A stretch of 50,988 nucleotides of DNA from contig JAPLUI010000243.1 of assembly GCA_026397725.1 (NCBI GenBank), positions 1-50,988 on the forward strand. The letters are read 5' to 3'. The DNA comes from Verrucomicrobiota bacterium (GTDB lineage Bacteria; Verrucomicrobiota; Verrucomicrobiia; Verrucomicrobiales; Akkermansiaceae). The notes beneath the pieces were generated by a model that saw only the letters and a list, made by a program, of their open reading frames with translations, was not told the DNA's origin and did not search any database. Positions 35,135-45,359 of the stretch are shown piece by piece (the stretch's first letter is position 1; each line of letters begins with the position of its first letter). The position numbers and the translations under genes are program-made.

Positions 35135-36852
35135 CGACGGCTATCCGCGACTATCTGGTGTTCCTGAAGCGCTGCGCCAAAATCGCCTTTGTCGGCGACT
35201 GGCGCTACTATGTGTGGATGGGCCTGCTCACGCTCATCTGCCTGCTGGGCCTCAATGCCTACTGCAAGCAATTCGTCCACGGCTTGATCGTCACCGGCAT
35301 GAGCGACGAGGTATCGTGGGGGGTCTATATCGCGAACTTCACGTTTCTGGTGGGCGTGGCTGCCGCCGCCGTGATGATGGTCATTCCCGTATATATCTAC
35401 AACAACGAGGAAATGCACGACCTGGTGATTTTTGGCGAACTGCTCGCCGTCGCGGCCATCTTCATGTGCCTGGCCTTCGTGACCGTGGACTTGGGCCGAC
35501 CGGATCATTTCTGGCACCTGATTCCCGGCCTCGGCCAATTCAATTTTCCGGCCTCGATGCTGAGTTGGGACGTGTTGGTGCTCAATGGCTACCTGCTCCT
35601 CAACCTCCACATCTGCGGCTACTTGCTCTACTCGCGATACTGCGGCCGCAAACCGGCGGCGTGGTTCTATATTCCGTTCGTATTCATCGCGATCGTGTGG
35701 GCGATTTCAATTCACACGGTCACGGCGTTTCTTTACGTCGGCTTGGGCGGTCGTCCATTTTGGAATTCCGCGATTGTGGGCCCCCGCTTTTTGGCCTCGG
35801 CGTTCACTGCTGGCCCCGCGCTGATCATCCTTGCGTTGCAAGTGGTGCGCCGCGTCACGGCCACCGCTTCAGCCGTGGATGCCGGCAACCTGCCAGGAGC
35901 TTCCAGCTCGCCACCCGCTCGTCCTGCCACGCTTGAGGATCTCGAGCTGCTCGCCCGCCACTTGCCCGAGCTGGTCTCCGTGTCGCCGCAGTTGCGCCAG
36001 GACACGCTGCCAGGCGCGGAGGTCTTGGAACTGGAGGCCGGCCAGGTCCTGTTGCGGCAGGGCGACAAAGACGACGCCGCGTTTTTCATTTTGCAGGGAC
36101 GCGTTGTGGTCAAGCGCGAGGAAAACGGGCGTTTCCGGATCATCCGCAGTGGCGGCCCGGGCGATCAGTTTGGTGAAATCTCAAGTCTCGCCGGCACGCC
36201 GCGCGTGGCCACTGCCGTCACCGAAGAACCGAGCCGCGTGCTGCGCCTGTCGGTTGACTCGTTGCGCAAGCTCATGAAAAACCCCGCGATGAACAAGATC
36301 ATCCGCTCGCGGATGACCGAGCGGCTCATGATCACGGATCGCGCCCTGCTCATGTTGCGAAGCATTGTGCAGGTGTCGATGCTCATCAACGTGTTCCTCC
36401 TGCTCAACGAATTGTTCAAGGAATTCTACACCGGCACGGTGCATGTGGCGGCATCGAAGTATTTGTATCTCGGTTTGCACGGCCACCATGCGCTGGTGCC
36501 GTGGATCTGGACGGCGATCACCTTCAATCTAACGGCCATGGTGCTGTTGGTGCTGCCGCTGAGCCGGAGCTTGAAGTGGCTCAACCTGACCTGCGTGCTG
36601 GCGATCATCGGGATCTGGATTGAAAAGGGCATGGGCTTGGTGATTCCCGGCTTCATCCCCACCACCCTTGGTGCGATCATGGAATACCAACCCTCTGTCA
36701 ACGAGACCTTGGTCTGCCTTGGCATTTGGGCGTTCGGCCTGCTCTGCTACACGGCTTTCCTGCGGATGGCGGTGCCGATCCTGCAGGGTCGGCTGGCCCG
36801 TGCCAACGCAGGCTGCCAAGCCGTCCCGGCGGGGGGGCGCCCGAGTTGTTAG
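35131..36852 (+). CDS. NrfD-family membrane subunit with inserted cyclic-nucleotide-binding domain
   Basis: This 573-residue protein has NrfD/HybB-like halves split by a soluble domain. TM helices are predicted at about 29-47, 62-90, 95-118, 145-168, 178-204 and 218-240, then at 405-430, 455-478, 482-497 and 525-550. Residues about 292-400 form a CAP-type cNMP-binding domain: VLELEAGQVLLRQGDKDD, FILQGRVVVKRE, then a phosphate-binding cassette FGEISSLAGTPRVATA (E349, R358, T361 at ligand positions). With six helices before it and a cytoplasmic N-terminus, the domain should face the cytoplasm. Inference: quinone-linked electron flow through this complex is gated by a second messenger or another small ligand. 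There is no frameshift; the fusion is one continuous frame. Confidence 0.9.
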   Translation: MTTAIRDYLVFLKRCAKIAFVGDWRYYVWMGLLTLICLLGLNAYCKQFVHGLIVTGMSDEVSWGVYIANFTFLVGVAAAAVMMVIPVYIYNNEEMHDLVIFGELLAVAAIFMCLAFVTVDLGRPDHFWHLIPGLGQFNFPASMLSWDVLVLNGYLLLNLHICGYLLYSRYCGRKPAAWFYIPFVFIAIVWAISIHTVTAFLYVGLGGRPFWNSAIVGPRFLASAFTAGPALIILALQVVRRVTATASAVDAGNLPGASSSPPARPATLEDLELLARHLPELVSVSPQLRQDTLPGAEVLELEAGQVLLRQGDKDDAAFFILQGRVVVKREENGRFRIIRSGGPGDQFGEISSLAGTPRVATAVTEEPSRVLRLSVDSLRKLMKNPAMNKIIRSRMTERLMITDRALLMLRSIVQVSMLINVFLLLNELFKEFYTGTVHVAASKYLYLGLHGHHALVPWIWTAITFNLTAMVLLVLPLSRSLKWLNLTCVLAIIGIWIEKGMGLVIPGFIPTTLGAIMEYQPSVNETLVCLGIWAFGLLCYTAFLRMAVPILQGRLARANAGCQAVPAGGRPSC

Positions 36853-36888
36853 CCGACGCTCAATCCGGAACATGAAACCCGTTCGGTG

Positions 36889-37338
36889 ATGAGCGCTTGC
36901 CCGACCTCCGCTGCCGCCAAACGCTCGCTCACCGAGCACGTCGCCGACATGGGGGCGGCACTGCGGGCCAAGTATGGACCCAGGCCCGGCTGGCGCGAAC
37001 TCCAACAGGTACTGCTGGACCGCTCGCTGGTCCGCTACCCGTGCGAGATCGCCTTCACCACCGAGGGCCTGCGCGATGGCGAGTTTGCCTATCCCCAGCC
37101 CAAGGGAGCAACGCCGGAAGAGGGCTTTGTCATCCGCATCCATCCGCTCTACATGACCGAACTCGAATGGGTGCCTCATTTGGTTTTCTATCAACTGGTG
37201 GCGGTGAACTACGGTGATTTTGCCTCCGCCGAGGATGCCGAGACCTTCGGTGCGGCGGCGCTGGGCTTGGAGCCGGAGGCCTACTACCACACGATTTGCC
37301 GCTTGGCCGACCAACTCGGCGGAGGCGGGTGCGGATGA
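36889..37338 (+). CDS. Small protein of unknown function after the NrfD-cNMP gene
   Basis: This 149-residue soluble protein has no signal peptide or TM helix. Visible elements are an N-terminal LTEHVADMGAALRAKYG helix, a segment VRYPCEIAFTTEGLRDGEFAYPQ, and a C-terminal helical part (EAYYHTICRLADQLGGGGCG). I recognise no family. It begins 37 bases after the NrfD-cNMP gene and ends 21 bases before the DUF2339 gene, so it is probably in the same operon and could be an assembly or regulatory partner. A GTG three bases upstream could also be the start. Confidence 0.7.
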   Translation: MSACPTSAAAKRSLTEHVADMGAALRAKYGPRPGWRELQQVLLDRSLVRYPCEIAFTTEGLRDGEFAYPQPKGATPEEGFVIRIHPLYMTELEWVPHLVFYQLVAVNYGDFASAEDAETFGAAALGLEPEAYYHTICRLADQLGGGGCG

Positions 37339-37358
37339 ACGCCAGCCGATAACCCAAC

Positions 37359-39032
37359 ATGAATGAATCCAATCGACAGCAAGAACCGGTGACGGTTGCG
37401 GAAACCTTGGCACGCATGGAGCGCCGTCTCGCCAGAGTCGAGCTGATGCTCGGCTTGGAGCAGGTCCCGGAAAGCGAACCAGTCCCTCCTGGAAAACCGG
37501 TCGTTGGAGTCGGTTCCCTGCCTGTCGTCGGCGAATTCGAGGTGGCGGTCGGACAGCACCTGTTCGCCAATATCGGAATTGTGGTGTTGGCCATCGGCGG
37601 GGCCTTGGCCTTGTCGCTGCCGTGGCAAGGATGGCCGCGGAGCTTGCCCTCGGTGGTCGGCTGGTTGCTTGCTGGCGGCTTGTTCCTGCTGGCACGCTGG
37701 TTGCAGCAGTCCCTGCCGTTGATCGGGAAGCTGTGCCGTGGAGCCGGCATGGCGCTGCTGTTTTTTGCCACCTTGCGCTTGTGTTACTTCGGGGCGCCTT
37801 CGTTGTTAGATCCGGCCTCGGTGGCTGCCGCGGCATGCCTGTCACTCGCGGTCGCCGTCAATTTGGCCATCGGATGGTGGCGCAAGTCGGTGTGGTTGAC
37901 CGGGCTGGCGATGGTGACCGGATACGCTGCCGCGCTGGCAGTCGGCACGCCTTGGTATGTCTTAGGCATGGTGACGGGCTTGTCCTTGGTGGCGGGTTTG
38001 GCGTTGCGCAAACTCGACTGGCCGTGGCTGGTGGTCTTTGCGACGCCCTGCGCGTTCGTGACCTATCTGCTGTGGGCGCTCGGCAACCGGCTGGAAGAGG
38101 TTGCCAGCCCCTTCGCGGGCGTGTGTTTGCTGCTGGTATGGATCGTGATGCACGGGCTGGCCATGACCGGGCGGCAGGAACACACGACAGAGGGGCCGGT
38201 CGCCCAGGCGGGTTCCTTCTTGAATTGCGGCGGCTATTTCCTGTTCCTGCTGCATACCTTCTTAGGTTATAGGGAGGCGTTTTTCGCGGCCAACGTCGCG
38301 GCCTCGCTTGTCATGTTAGGGATGGCGGTGATGTTCTGGGTGCGCGAACGGAGTCGTTTCGCGACCTTTGTCTATGCCATGACCGGATACGCCGCCTTGA
38401 ACATGGCGCTGATCAAGGCCACCGAGGTGCCGGAACTGTTTGTGTGGTTGTCAGCGCAAAGCTTGTTGGTGGTGACCACTGCCATTTGGTTCCGCTCGCG
38501 CTTCATCATCGTCGCCAACTTCCTGATTTATCTGGCGGTGGTAGCCTGCTACATGGTGCTGGTGCAGCAGGAGAACGGGATCAGTCTGGTGTTTGGCGTG
38601 GTGGCGCTAACCAGTTCGCGGATTCTCAAGTGGCAAAAGAACCGCCTCGAATTGAAAACCGAGTTGATGCGCAACGCCTACCTGACAAGTGCCTTCATCG
38701 TGCTCCCATACGCCATCTATCATATCGTGCCGCAGGCGTGGGTGGCACTGTCGTGGGTCGGCATCGCCTTGTTCTACTATGTGATGAACCTGCTCACCAA
38801 GGCCCGCAAATACCGCTGGATGGGGCACAACACCTTGTTGCTGACGGTGGTTTACATCCTGATCACGAGCATCGGCAGGCTGGCAGGCACCCAGCGGATT
38901 CTCTCCTTTCTGGTGCTGGGCACGGTGCTGATGGTGGTGTCCCTGGTGTTCACCATGATCCGCACCCGCCAGCGCCGGAGCGAAGCCGAAGCGAAGGCCG
39001 CGGAGGGCGGGACTCCGCCCGCTGACGCTTGA
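37359..39032 (+). CDS. DUF2339 multi-pass membrane protein
   Basis: This 557-residue protein has an N-terminal coiled segment (ETLARMERRLARVELML) followed by EFEVAVGQHLFANIGIVVLAIGGALALS. About 14 further TM helices extend almost to the end, and the C-terminal tail is charged (RTRQRRSEAEAKAAEGG). This is the layout of the DUF2339 family, whose function is unknown. The gene follows the small unknown protein by 21 bases and converges on dnaB. It may be unrelated to the respiratory cluster. Confidence 0.8.
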   Translation: MNESNRQQEPVTVAETLARMERRLARVELMLGLEQVPESEPVPPGKPVVGVGSLPVVGEFEVAVGQHLFANIGIVVLAIGGALALSLPWQGWPRSLPSVVGWLLAGGLFLLARWLQQSLPLIGKLCRGAGMALLFFATLRLCYFGAPSLLDPASVAAAACLSLAVAVNLAIGWWRKSVWLTGLAMVTGYAAALAVGTPWYVLGMVTGLSLVAGLALRKLDWPWLVVFATPCAFVTYLLWALGNRLEEVASPFAGVCLLLVWIVMHGLAMTGRQEHTTEGPVAQAGSFLNCGGYFLFLLHTFLGYREAFFAANVAASLVMLGMAVMFWVRERSRFATFVYAMTGYAALNMALIKATEVPELFVWLSAQSLLVVTTAIWFRSRFIIVANFLIYLAVVACYMVLVQQENGISLVFGVVALTSSRILKWQKNRLELKTELMRNAYLTSAFIVLPYAIYHIVPQAWVALSWVGIALFYYVMNLLTKARKYRWMGHNTLLLTVVYILITSIGRLAGTQRILSFLVLGTVLMVVSLVFTMIRTRQRRSEAEAKAAEGGTPPADA

Positions 39033-39145
39033 AGGCGAGTGCATATTCACGGTTCCTGCGCCCGGTGGCAAATGACCTGGCACATTTCCGCAATTGCCGA
39101 TGAGGAGCCAGGTCTTGCACTCTATCTTCCATCCACTATCCCCTA

Positions 39146-39194
39146 TCTCCCATCTCCCATCTCCCATCTCCCATCTCCCATCTCCCATCTCCCA
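39146..39194. repeat. Heptanucleotide tandem repeat TCTCCCA x7
   Basis: Seven perfect copies of the 7-base unit TCTCCCA lie immediately before a second, different heptamer array. The region is the short gap between the convergent DUF2339 and dnaB genes. Spurious open frames cross it because 7 is not a multiple of 3. It is likely length-variable by slippage. Confidence 0.92.
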
Positions 39195-39195
39195 T

Positions 39196-39320
39196 CCACT
39201 ATCCACTATCCACTATCCACTATCCACTATCCACTATCCACTATCCACTATCCACTATCCACTATCCACTATCCACTATCCACTATCCACTATCCACTAT
39301 CCACTATCCACTATCCACTA
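39196..39320. repeat. Heptanucleotide tandem repeat CCACTAT x17
   Basis: Seventeen perfect copies of CCACTAT plus six bases follow the TCTCCCA array directly. The last partial unit (CCACTA) contains the dnaB stop codon (TAG on the minus strand at 39318-39320), so the array reaches the end of that gene. On the minus strand it reads as GGATAGT units. Confidence 0.93.
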
Positions 39321-40766
39321 CCCCCTATCGCCTTCTTGGGCGGGCGGGCCGCTCTCGAAGCGCATCTGATCGGCGATGAAGGTGAGTGGGATGTGGCCGG
39401 TTTCACCGTTGCGGTTCTTGGCGAGAACGAGTTCGGCCTTGCCTGCTTCCGCATCTCTTTCATCCTCGTTTTCCGCATAGTATGCGGTTCGATACAGGAG
39501 CCCTACCATGTCGGCGTCCTGCTCGATGGCACCGGACTCGCGCAGGTCGGACATGCGGGGGATCCCCAGGCTCTTGCCGGTGCGGTTTTCCGGACCGCGG
39601 TTGAGCTGGGCAAGAATCAAAATGGGCAGGCTCAACTCCTTGGCCAGGCCCTTGATCCCGGCGGAGATTTCCGCGATTTCGCGCTCCCGGGAATTTTCCG
39701 CCTGGCGGGTGCGGGATTTCATCAACTGCAGATAGTCGATGGCGATGAACTGGATGTTTTCATCGCGCTTCCTGCGGCGGGCCTTGGCTCGCAACTCGTT
39801 GATGGAAATGCCGGGCGTATCATCGATGAAGAGCTTGGCGGCGGCCGTCTCCAGGGCCGCCCGGTGGACCCGCTGCAAGTCTCCCTTGGTGGGGGTGTAG
39901 CCGCGTGAAAGCTGACTCATCGCAAATCTCGCCTTGGAGAATATCAGTCGCTGCACCAGTTGGAACGCGCTCATTTCGCAGGAGAACACCATTACCGGCC
40001 GGGCCTGCTCAAAACACAAGTGCTCCACGATGTTCATCATCAGCGAGGTCTTGCCCATCGAGGGCCGCGCCGCAATGACAAACATTTCACCCGGCTTGAG
40101 CCCGCTGCTCATGCGATCAAGTTCGTCAAATCCGGTGGCCAGCCCCTGGGCCCGCTTCTCGCCCGCCAACAGCGCTTGGAATTGCTCGATCACCTCGTTG
40201 ACCGACTGCTTGAGCGTGGGTGACTTGTTGGTCTCCGCGCCCTCGCGGATTGCCAGGATCCGCGCCTCCACCGTATCCAACAAGGCCGCCACTTCATCCG
40301 GCGCGTCGTAGGCCTGGGCGATCGCCTCGGTCGAGTTGTGAATGATCGAGCGCAGCACGAACTTGTCCTTGACGTGCTGCAAATGGCTGTTGAAATGACC
40401 GGGACTGGGCGCGTAGGTATAGAGATCGGTTAGCGTCGCCGGACCGCCAACCCGATCTAACAATCCGCGGTCGAGCAGGCGCTGCACCAAGGATACCAAC
40501 TCCACCTCGGTCCCGCTTTCAAACAGTTCTATCAGAAACCCGAACAAGGTCGAGTGCGCCGGCAGGTAGAAATGCTCCTTGGTGAGCTTTTCCTCAATCG
40601 CCACTCCGATGTATTCCTGCGGATCCTGCAGCATCGACGACAACAGGCTTTTCTCTGGTCCCAGCGCATGCGGCAGCGCCCGCGTGACATCGTCAACCGC
40701 AGCGGCCCCTTGCTGGAGTGAAGTTGCTGGTGAGGCAGCGGGAGGAGATTTTGGGTCGTCGGCCAT
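39318..40766 (-). CDS. dnaB: Replicative DNA helicase DnaB
   Basis: This 482-residue hexameric replication helicase has the N-terminal DnaB domain at about 30-135, Walker A at 233-240 (ARPSMGKT), Walker B FIAIDYLQLM, and the conserved SDLRESGAIEQDADMV. The N-terminal 25 residues are a low-complexity extension. No intein is present. The stop codon lies within the terminal heptamer repeat, so repeat length changes could alter the last residues (after QMRFESGPP). It diverges from dtd. No origin-like sequences were seen around it. Confidence 0.96.
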   Translation of the reverse strand: MADDPKSPPAASPATSLQQGAAAVDDVTRALPHALGPEKSLLSSMLQDPQEYIGVAIEEKLTKEHFYLPAHSTLFGFLIELFESGTEVELVSLVQRLLDRGLLDRVGGPATLTDLYTYAPSPGHFNSHLQHVKDKFVLRSIIHNSTEAIAQAYDAPDEVAALLDTVEARILAIREGAETNKSPTLKQSVNEVIEQFQALLAGEKRAQGLATGFDELDRMSSGLKPGEMFVIAARPSMGKTSLMMNIVEHLCFEQARPVMVFSCEMSAFQLVQRLIFSKARFAMSQLSRGYTPTKGDLQRVHRAALETAAAKLFIDDTPGISINELRAKARRRKRDENIQFIAIDYLQLMKSRTRQAENSREREIAEISAGIKGLAKELSLPILILAQLNRGPENRTGKSLGIPRMSDLRESGAIEQDADMVGLLYRTAYYAENEDERDAEAGKAELVLAKNRNGETGHIPLTFIADQMRFESGPPAQEGDRG

Positions 40767-40908
40767 GGGAGACCACCAAGATGCAGATACCCGCTGCCAA
40801 GGTCAATGTTGGCACCCTGTGAACAAGTGGTGAACAAGCGGCAACAACTCGGCAAGCGCTTGATTTCCAGTGCTTGCACAACGCGAAAAAATTTTTGATG
40901 CTCCGGCC
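40767..40908. promoter_or_regulatory. Divergent dnaB-dtd promoter region with direct repeats
   Basis: The 9-base word GTGAACAAG occurs at 40819-40827 and again at 40830-40838, one helical turn (11 bp) apart, inside the 142-base divergent gap. It is a candidate regulator site or, read on the minus strand (CTTGTTCAC), part of the dnaB promoter. An AT-rich patch (GAAAAAATTTTTGATG) precedes dtd. Confidence 0.4.
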
Positions 40909-41361
40909 ATGCGAGCCGTGATTCAACGAGTGCTGGAAGCGTCGGTGACGAGTGCCGGGCAAGAGGTAAGCGGAATCGGAGCCGGGCTGGTTATATTGCT
41001 GGGCGTGGAGGATGGGGATGGGCCTGGCGACGTGGGGTGGCTCGCGGCGAAAGTGGCCAAGCTGCGGATATTCGCCGATGCCGAGGGCAAGATGAACCGC
41101 TCCGTGGCCGAGGCGGGAGGCGGTGTGATCGTGGTGAGCCAGTTCACCCTCCATGCCTCGACCAAGCAGGGCAACCGGCCATCCTTCATCCGCGCCGCCG
41201 CGCCGGCGCTTTCCGAACCGCTCTACGCAAGCTTCTGCGCCGCCCTGGAAGCGGAACTCGGCAAATCCGTCGGACGCGGCATCTTCGGTGCCGAGATGCA
41301 GGTGGCACTCATCAACGACGGCCCGGTGACCATCCTCATGGACACGCGACAACGGGAATAG
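40909..41361 (+). CDS. dtd: D-aminoacyl-tRNA deacylase
   Basis: This 150-residue protein has the MRAVIQRVLEASVT start, the catalytic VVSQFTLHASTKQGNRPSF segment and the C-terminal INDGPVTILMDT cross-subunit motif. It hydrolyses D-amino acids (and glycine mischarged on tRNA-Ala) from tRNA in the cytoplasm. Length is typical. The start at 40909 gives the canonical N-terminus; the in-frame extension from 40870 is not conserved-looking. Confidence 0.96.
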   Translation: MRAVIQRVLEASVTSAGQEVSGIGAGLVILLGVEDGDGPGDVGWLAAKVAKLRIFADAEGKMNRSVAEAGGGVIVVSQFTLHASTKQGNRPSFIRAAAPALSEPLYASFCAALEAELGKSVGRGIFGAEMQVALINDGPVTILMDTRQRE

Positions 41362-41420
41362 CTCATGGCAACCACTCCAGCCGCAGATCACGCGGGGACG
41401 GGTTCATGGCAGGCAAGGCA

Positions 41421-41434
41421 CCCGGCATGCCGGG
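41421..41434. other. 14-bp perfect palindrome after dtd
   Basis: CCCGGCATGCCGGG is fully self-complementary and lies 60 bases after the dtd stop and 77 bases before the carA start. No T-run follows, so it could be a protein-binding dyad or a cruciform rather than a terminator. Confidence 0.45.
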
Positions 41435-41511
41435 CGTGTCACCAGAGCAATTCGCGACAACATCAGCATTCTCTTGCATCGCCGTGCATCGCCGCCTAGC
41501 TTGCCGTCGCC

Positions 41512-42681
41512 GTGCCGAAAAATGCCATTTTAGCCCTTGAAGACGGACGTTGTTTTTCAGGAACAGCCTTCGGAGCCATCGGAACCGCCACCGGGGAAAT
41601 CTGCTTCAATACCTCCATGACCGGGTATCAGGAGGTCATCACCGATCCATCCTATCGCGGCCAAATCGTCGCCATGACCTACCCGCAGATCGGCAATTAC
41701 GGGGTCAACCCCGAGGACGCCGAGTCCGCCGCACCGCACCTCCGGGCCTTGGTCATCGGCGAACTTTGCGAGGTGCCGTCAAACTGGCGGGCCACCCAGC
41801 CGCTGGCCGCCTACCTGGCCGAACACCGGATTCCCGGCATCGAAGGCATCGATACCCGCGCCCTCACCAAGCACCTCCGCTCGCTGGGTGCCATGCGGGC
41901 CTGCGTCAGCACCGAACTGCACCGCGAGGCCGCCATTGCCGCCGCCCAAGCCGCCCCGTCCATGACCGGCATGGACTACGTTCACGAAGTCTCAACCCCG
42001 CACTCGTACCACTGGCAAGAGGAATCGCGGTGCTGGAGACTGCCTAACTCCTCCACCGGGGAAACCACCAGCTACCGCGACTTGCCGCCGCTGCGCCACC
42101 GCATCATCGCCTATGATTTCGGCCTGAAATTCAATATCCTGCGCCGCCTCCGCCAAGCCGGTTTCGAGGTGGAAGTCGTCAACTCCCGCACCACCGCAAC
42201 TGAGGTACTGGCGAAAAATCCCGCTGGCGTCTTTCTCTCCAACGGCCCCGGTGATCCCGCGGCCCTCGGCTACATCCATGAGGAAATCCGCCAGCTTCTC
42301 GGCAAGCTGCCTATTTTTGGCATTTGCCTTGGCAACCAGCTTCTCGCCCACGCCTTTGGTGGCACCACCTTCAAACTCAAATTCGGCCACCGCGGCGGCA
42401 ATCAACCCGTCAAGGACCTCCGCACCGGCCGCGTCGCCATCACCTCCCAAAACCACGGCTTCGCCGTCGCTCCGGACTCCCTGCCCCCGGAACTCGAAGT
42501 CACTCATATCAACCTCAACGACGGCACCGTCGAAGGCCTGCGCCACCGCGTGCTGCCCGTCTTCAGCGTCCAATACCACCCGGAAGCCGCACCCGGCCCG
42601 CACGACGCCACCTATTTCTTCAAGGAGTTCTCGGAGCTGATTCAAAGCACCACGCATCAAACACTCAACACCAAGCACTGA
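41512..42681 (+). CDS. carA: Carbamoyl-phosphate synthase small subunit
   Basis: This 389-residue glutaminase subunit supplies ammonia for carbamoyl phosphate in arginine and pyrimidine synthesis. The N-terminal domain has TGEICFNTSMTGYQEVITDPSY. The amidotransferase domain has the nucleophile C272 in FGICLGNQLL, with H356 and E358 in QYHPEA. The residue before Gln in the elbow is Asn where most CarA have His. Translation starts at a GTG. The last 11 residues (STTHQTLNTKH) extend past the normal end and look like read-through of intergenic sequence. carB is not in the window; purA follows after 163 bases. Confidence 0.95.
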   Translation: MPKNAILALEDGRCFSGTAFGAIGTATGEICFNTSMTGYQEVITDPSYRGQIVAMTYPQIGNYGVNPEDAESAAPHLRALVIGELCEVPSNWRATQPLAAYLAEHRIPGIEGIDTRALTKHLRSLGAMRACVSTELHREAAIAAAQAAPSMTGMDYVHEVSTPHSYHWQEESRCWRLPNSSTGETTSYRDLPPLRHRIIAYDFGLKFNILRRLRQAGFEVEVVNSRTTATEVLAKNPAGVFLSNGPGDPAALGYIHEEIRQLLGKLPIFGICLGNQLLAHAFGGTTFKLKFGHRGGNQPVKDLRTGRVAITSQNHGFAVAPDSLPPELEVTHINLNDGTVEGLRHRVLPVFSVQYHPEAAPGPHDATYFFKEFSELIQSTTHQTLNTKH

Positions 42682-42838
42682 ACAAGAGATCCGCAACGGG
42701 TATGAGACACAAGAGTGCAAGACACCAGCCGCAAGGGAAACCGCTCGGGTCCGTGTTGACTCGTTGCTTGGTCTTGAGCCTGCAAGTCTGGTGGCTTGTG
42801 TCGCCTCTTCCGTGGCAACTTGCGTGCTTGAAAGGTAA

Positions 42839-44113
<1,275 letters not shown>

Positions 44114-44242
44114 GCCCCAGTCATTGCTCTTGGATTTTTCATCAACCGCTCATCTGATTTTCACCCACCCAGGCACACCCTCACCGCGAACCCCAATCCC
44201 GATCCCGCTGTGAACGCCATCTGCCTTCCCCAACCCACCGAA

Positions 44243-44965
<723 letters not shown>

Positions 44966-45048
44966 TCATCTGAAGGTGCCACCGCCACACCACAATTGTC
45001 GGTGTTCCCTTTTCCAATCGATTTGCGCACCCGGCATTGCCGGACCAC

Positions 45049-45088
45049 AAAAAGGGCCGCGCACTCGCGCAGCCCCTTTTGTTTTTTC
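45049..45088 (+). terminator. Rho-independent terminator downstream of uppS
   Basis: The stem AAAAGGGCCGCGC / GCGCAGCCCCTTTT has two mismatches and an ACTC loop and is followed by GTTTTTT. It would end the purA-uppS transcript. Confidence 0.8.
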
Positions 45089-45161
45089 ACAATCCCTTAT
45101 GAAACCGGGGGATCCCTCCCCGCAACGGAGGAGAGCATGCACCACAACCGCAATCCTGTCA

Positions 45162-45181
45162 TGTCCCTAAGATTTGGGACA
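45162..45181. promoter_or_regulatory. TGTCCC palindrome, site 1
   Basis: TGTCCC and GGGACA are separated by TAAGATTT. A further half-like word TGGGACAC follows at 45184-45191. The same 20-base site occurs at 45525-45544 and 45551-45570. It is either a repeat-family palindrome or a binding site for the adjacent response regulator. Confidence 0.5.
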
Positions 45182-45359
45182 CGTTGGGACACGGCTGCCG
45201 CGTTGCATGCGTGGGCCTCCCGCTGCTTCCTCCCGTTCAGTGTCTTCAGCAAGCCGTGCATCAGATGGCACTGGTTCAAGCCAGAACGCTTGATCGAAGG
45301 TCTTGAGCGCACTGCTTGTTAGAACCGCGGCAGGGGATGCGAGCCGACTGGCGCGGAAA

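Larger units (their letters stand above)
44997..45183. repeat. 187-bp direct repeat, copy 1
   Basis: This segment is repeated at 45360-45546 with four mismatches and no gaps. It includes a rho-independent terminator and ends in a TGTCCC palindrome (45162-45181). Its start lies 31 bases after uppS. The 176 bases between the copies contain no recognisable gene. Confidence 0.92.

Noticed and set aside
30436..36852. Alternative complex III (Act) operon
   Set aside because: Two NrfD and several cytochromes suggested it, but the large ActB-type Fe-S/Mo-like subunit, ActD and pentaheme ActA are missing, and both ferredoxins are HybA/NrfC-like.
39146..39320. Possible CRISPR array
   Set aside because: The units are 7 bases with no spacers, so this is a simple tandem repeat.
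39039..39908. Open frames with YPLSTIH-type repeats
   Set aside because: They are translations of the heptanucleotide arrays running into the antisense of dnaB.
39318..40908. Replication origin near dnaB
   Set aside because: No cluster of DnaA boxes or AT-rich unwinding region was seen; dnaB is often far from the origin.
45184..45359. Transposase remnant between the 187-bp repeats
   Set aside because: Short frames on both strands were read, but no transposase motif could be recognised.
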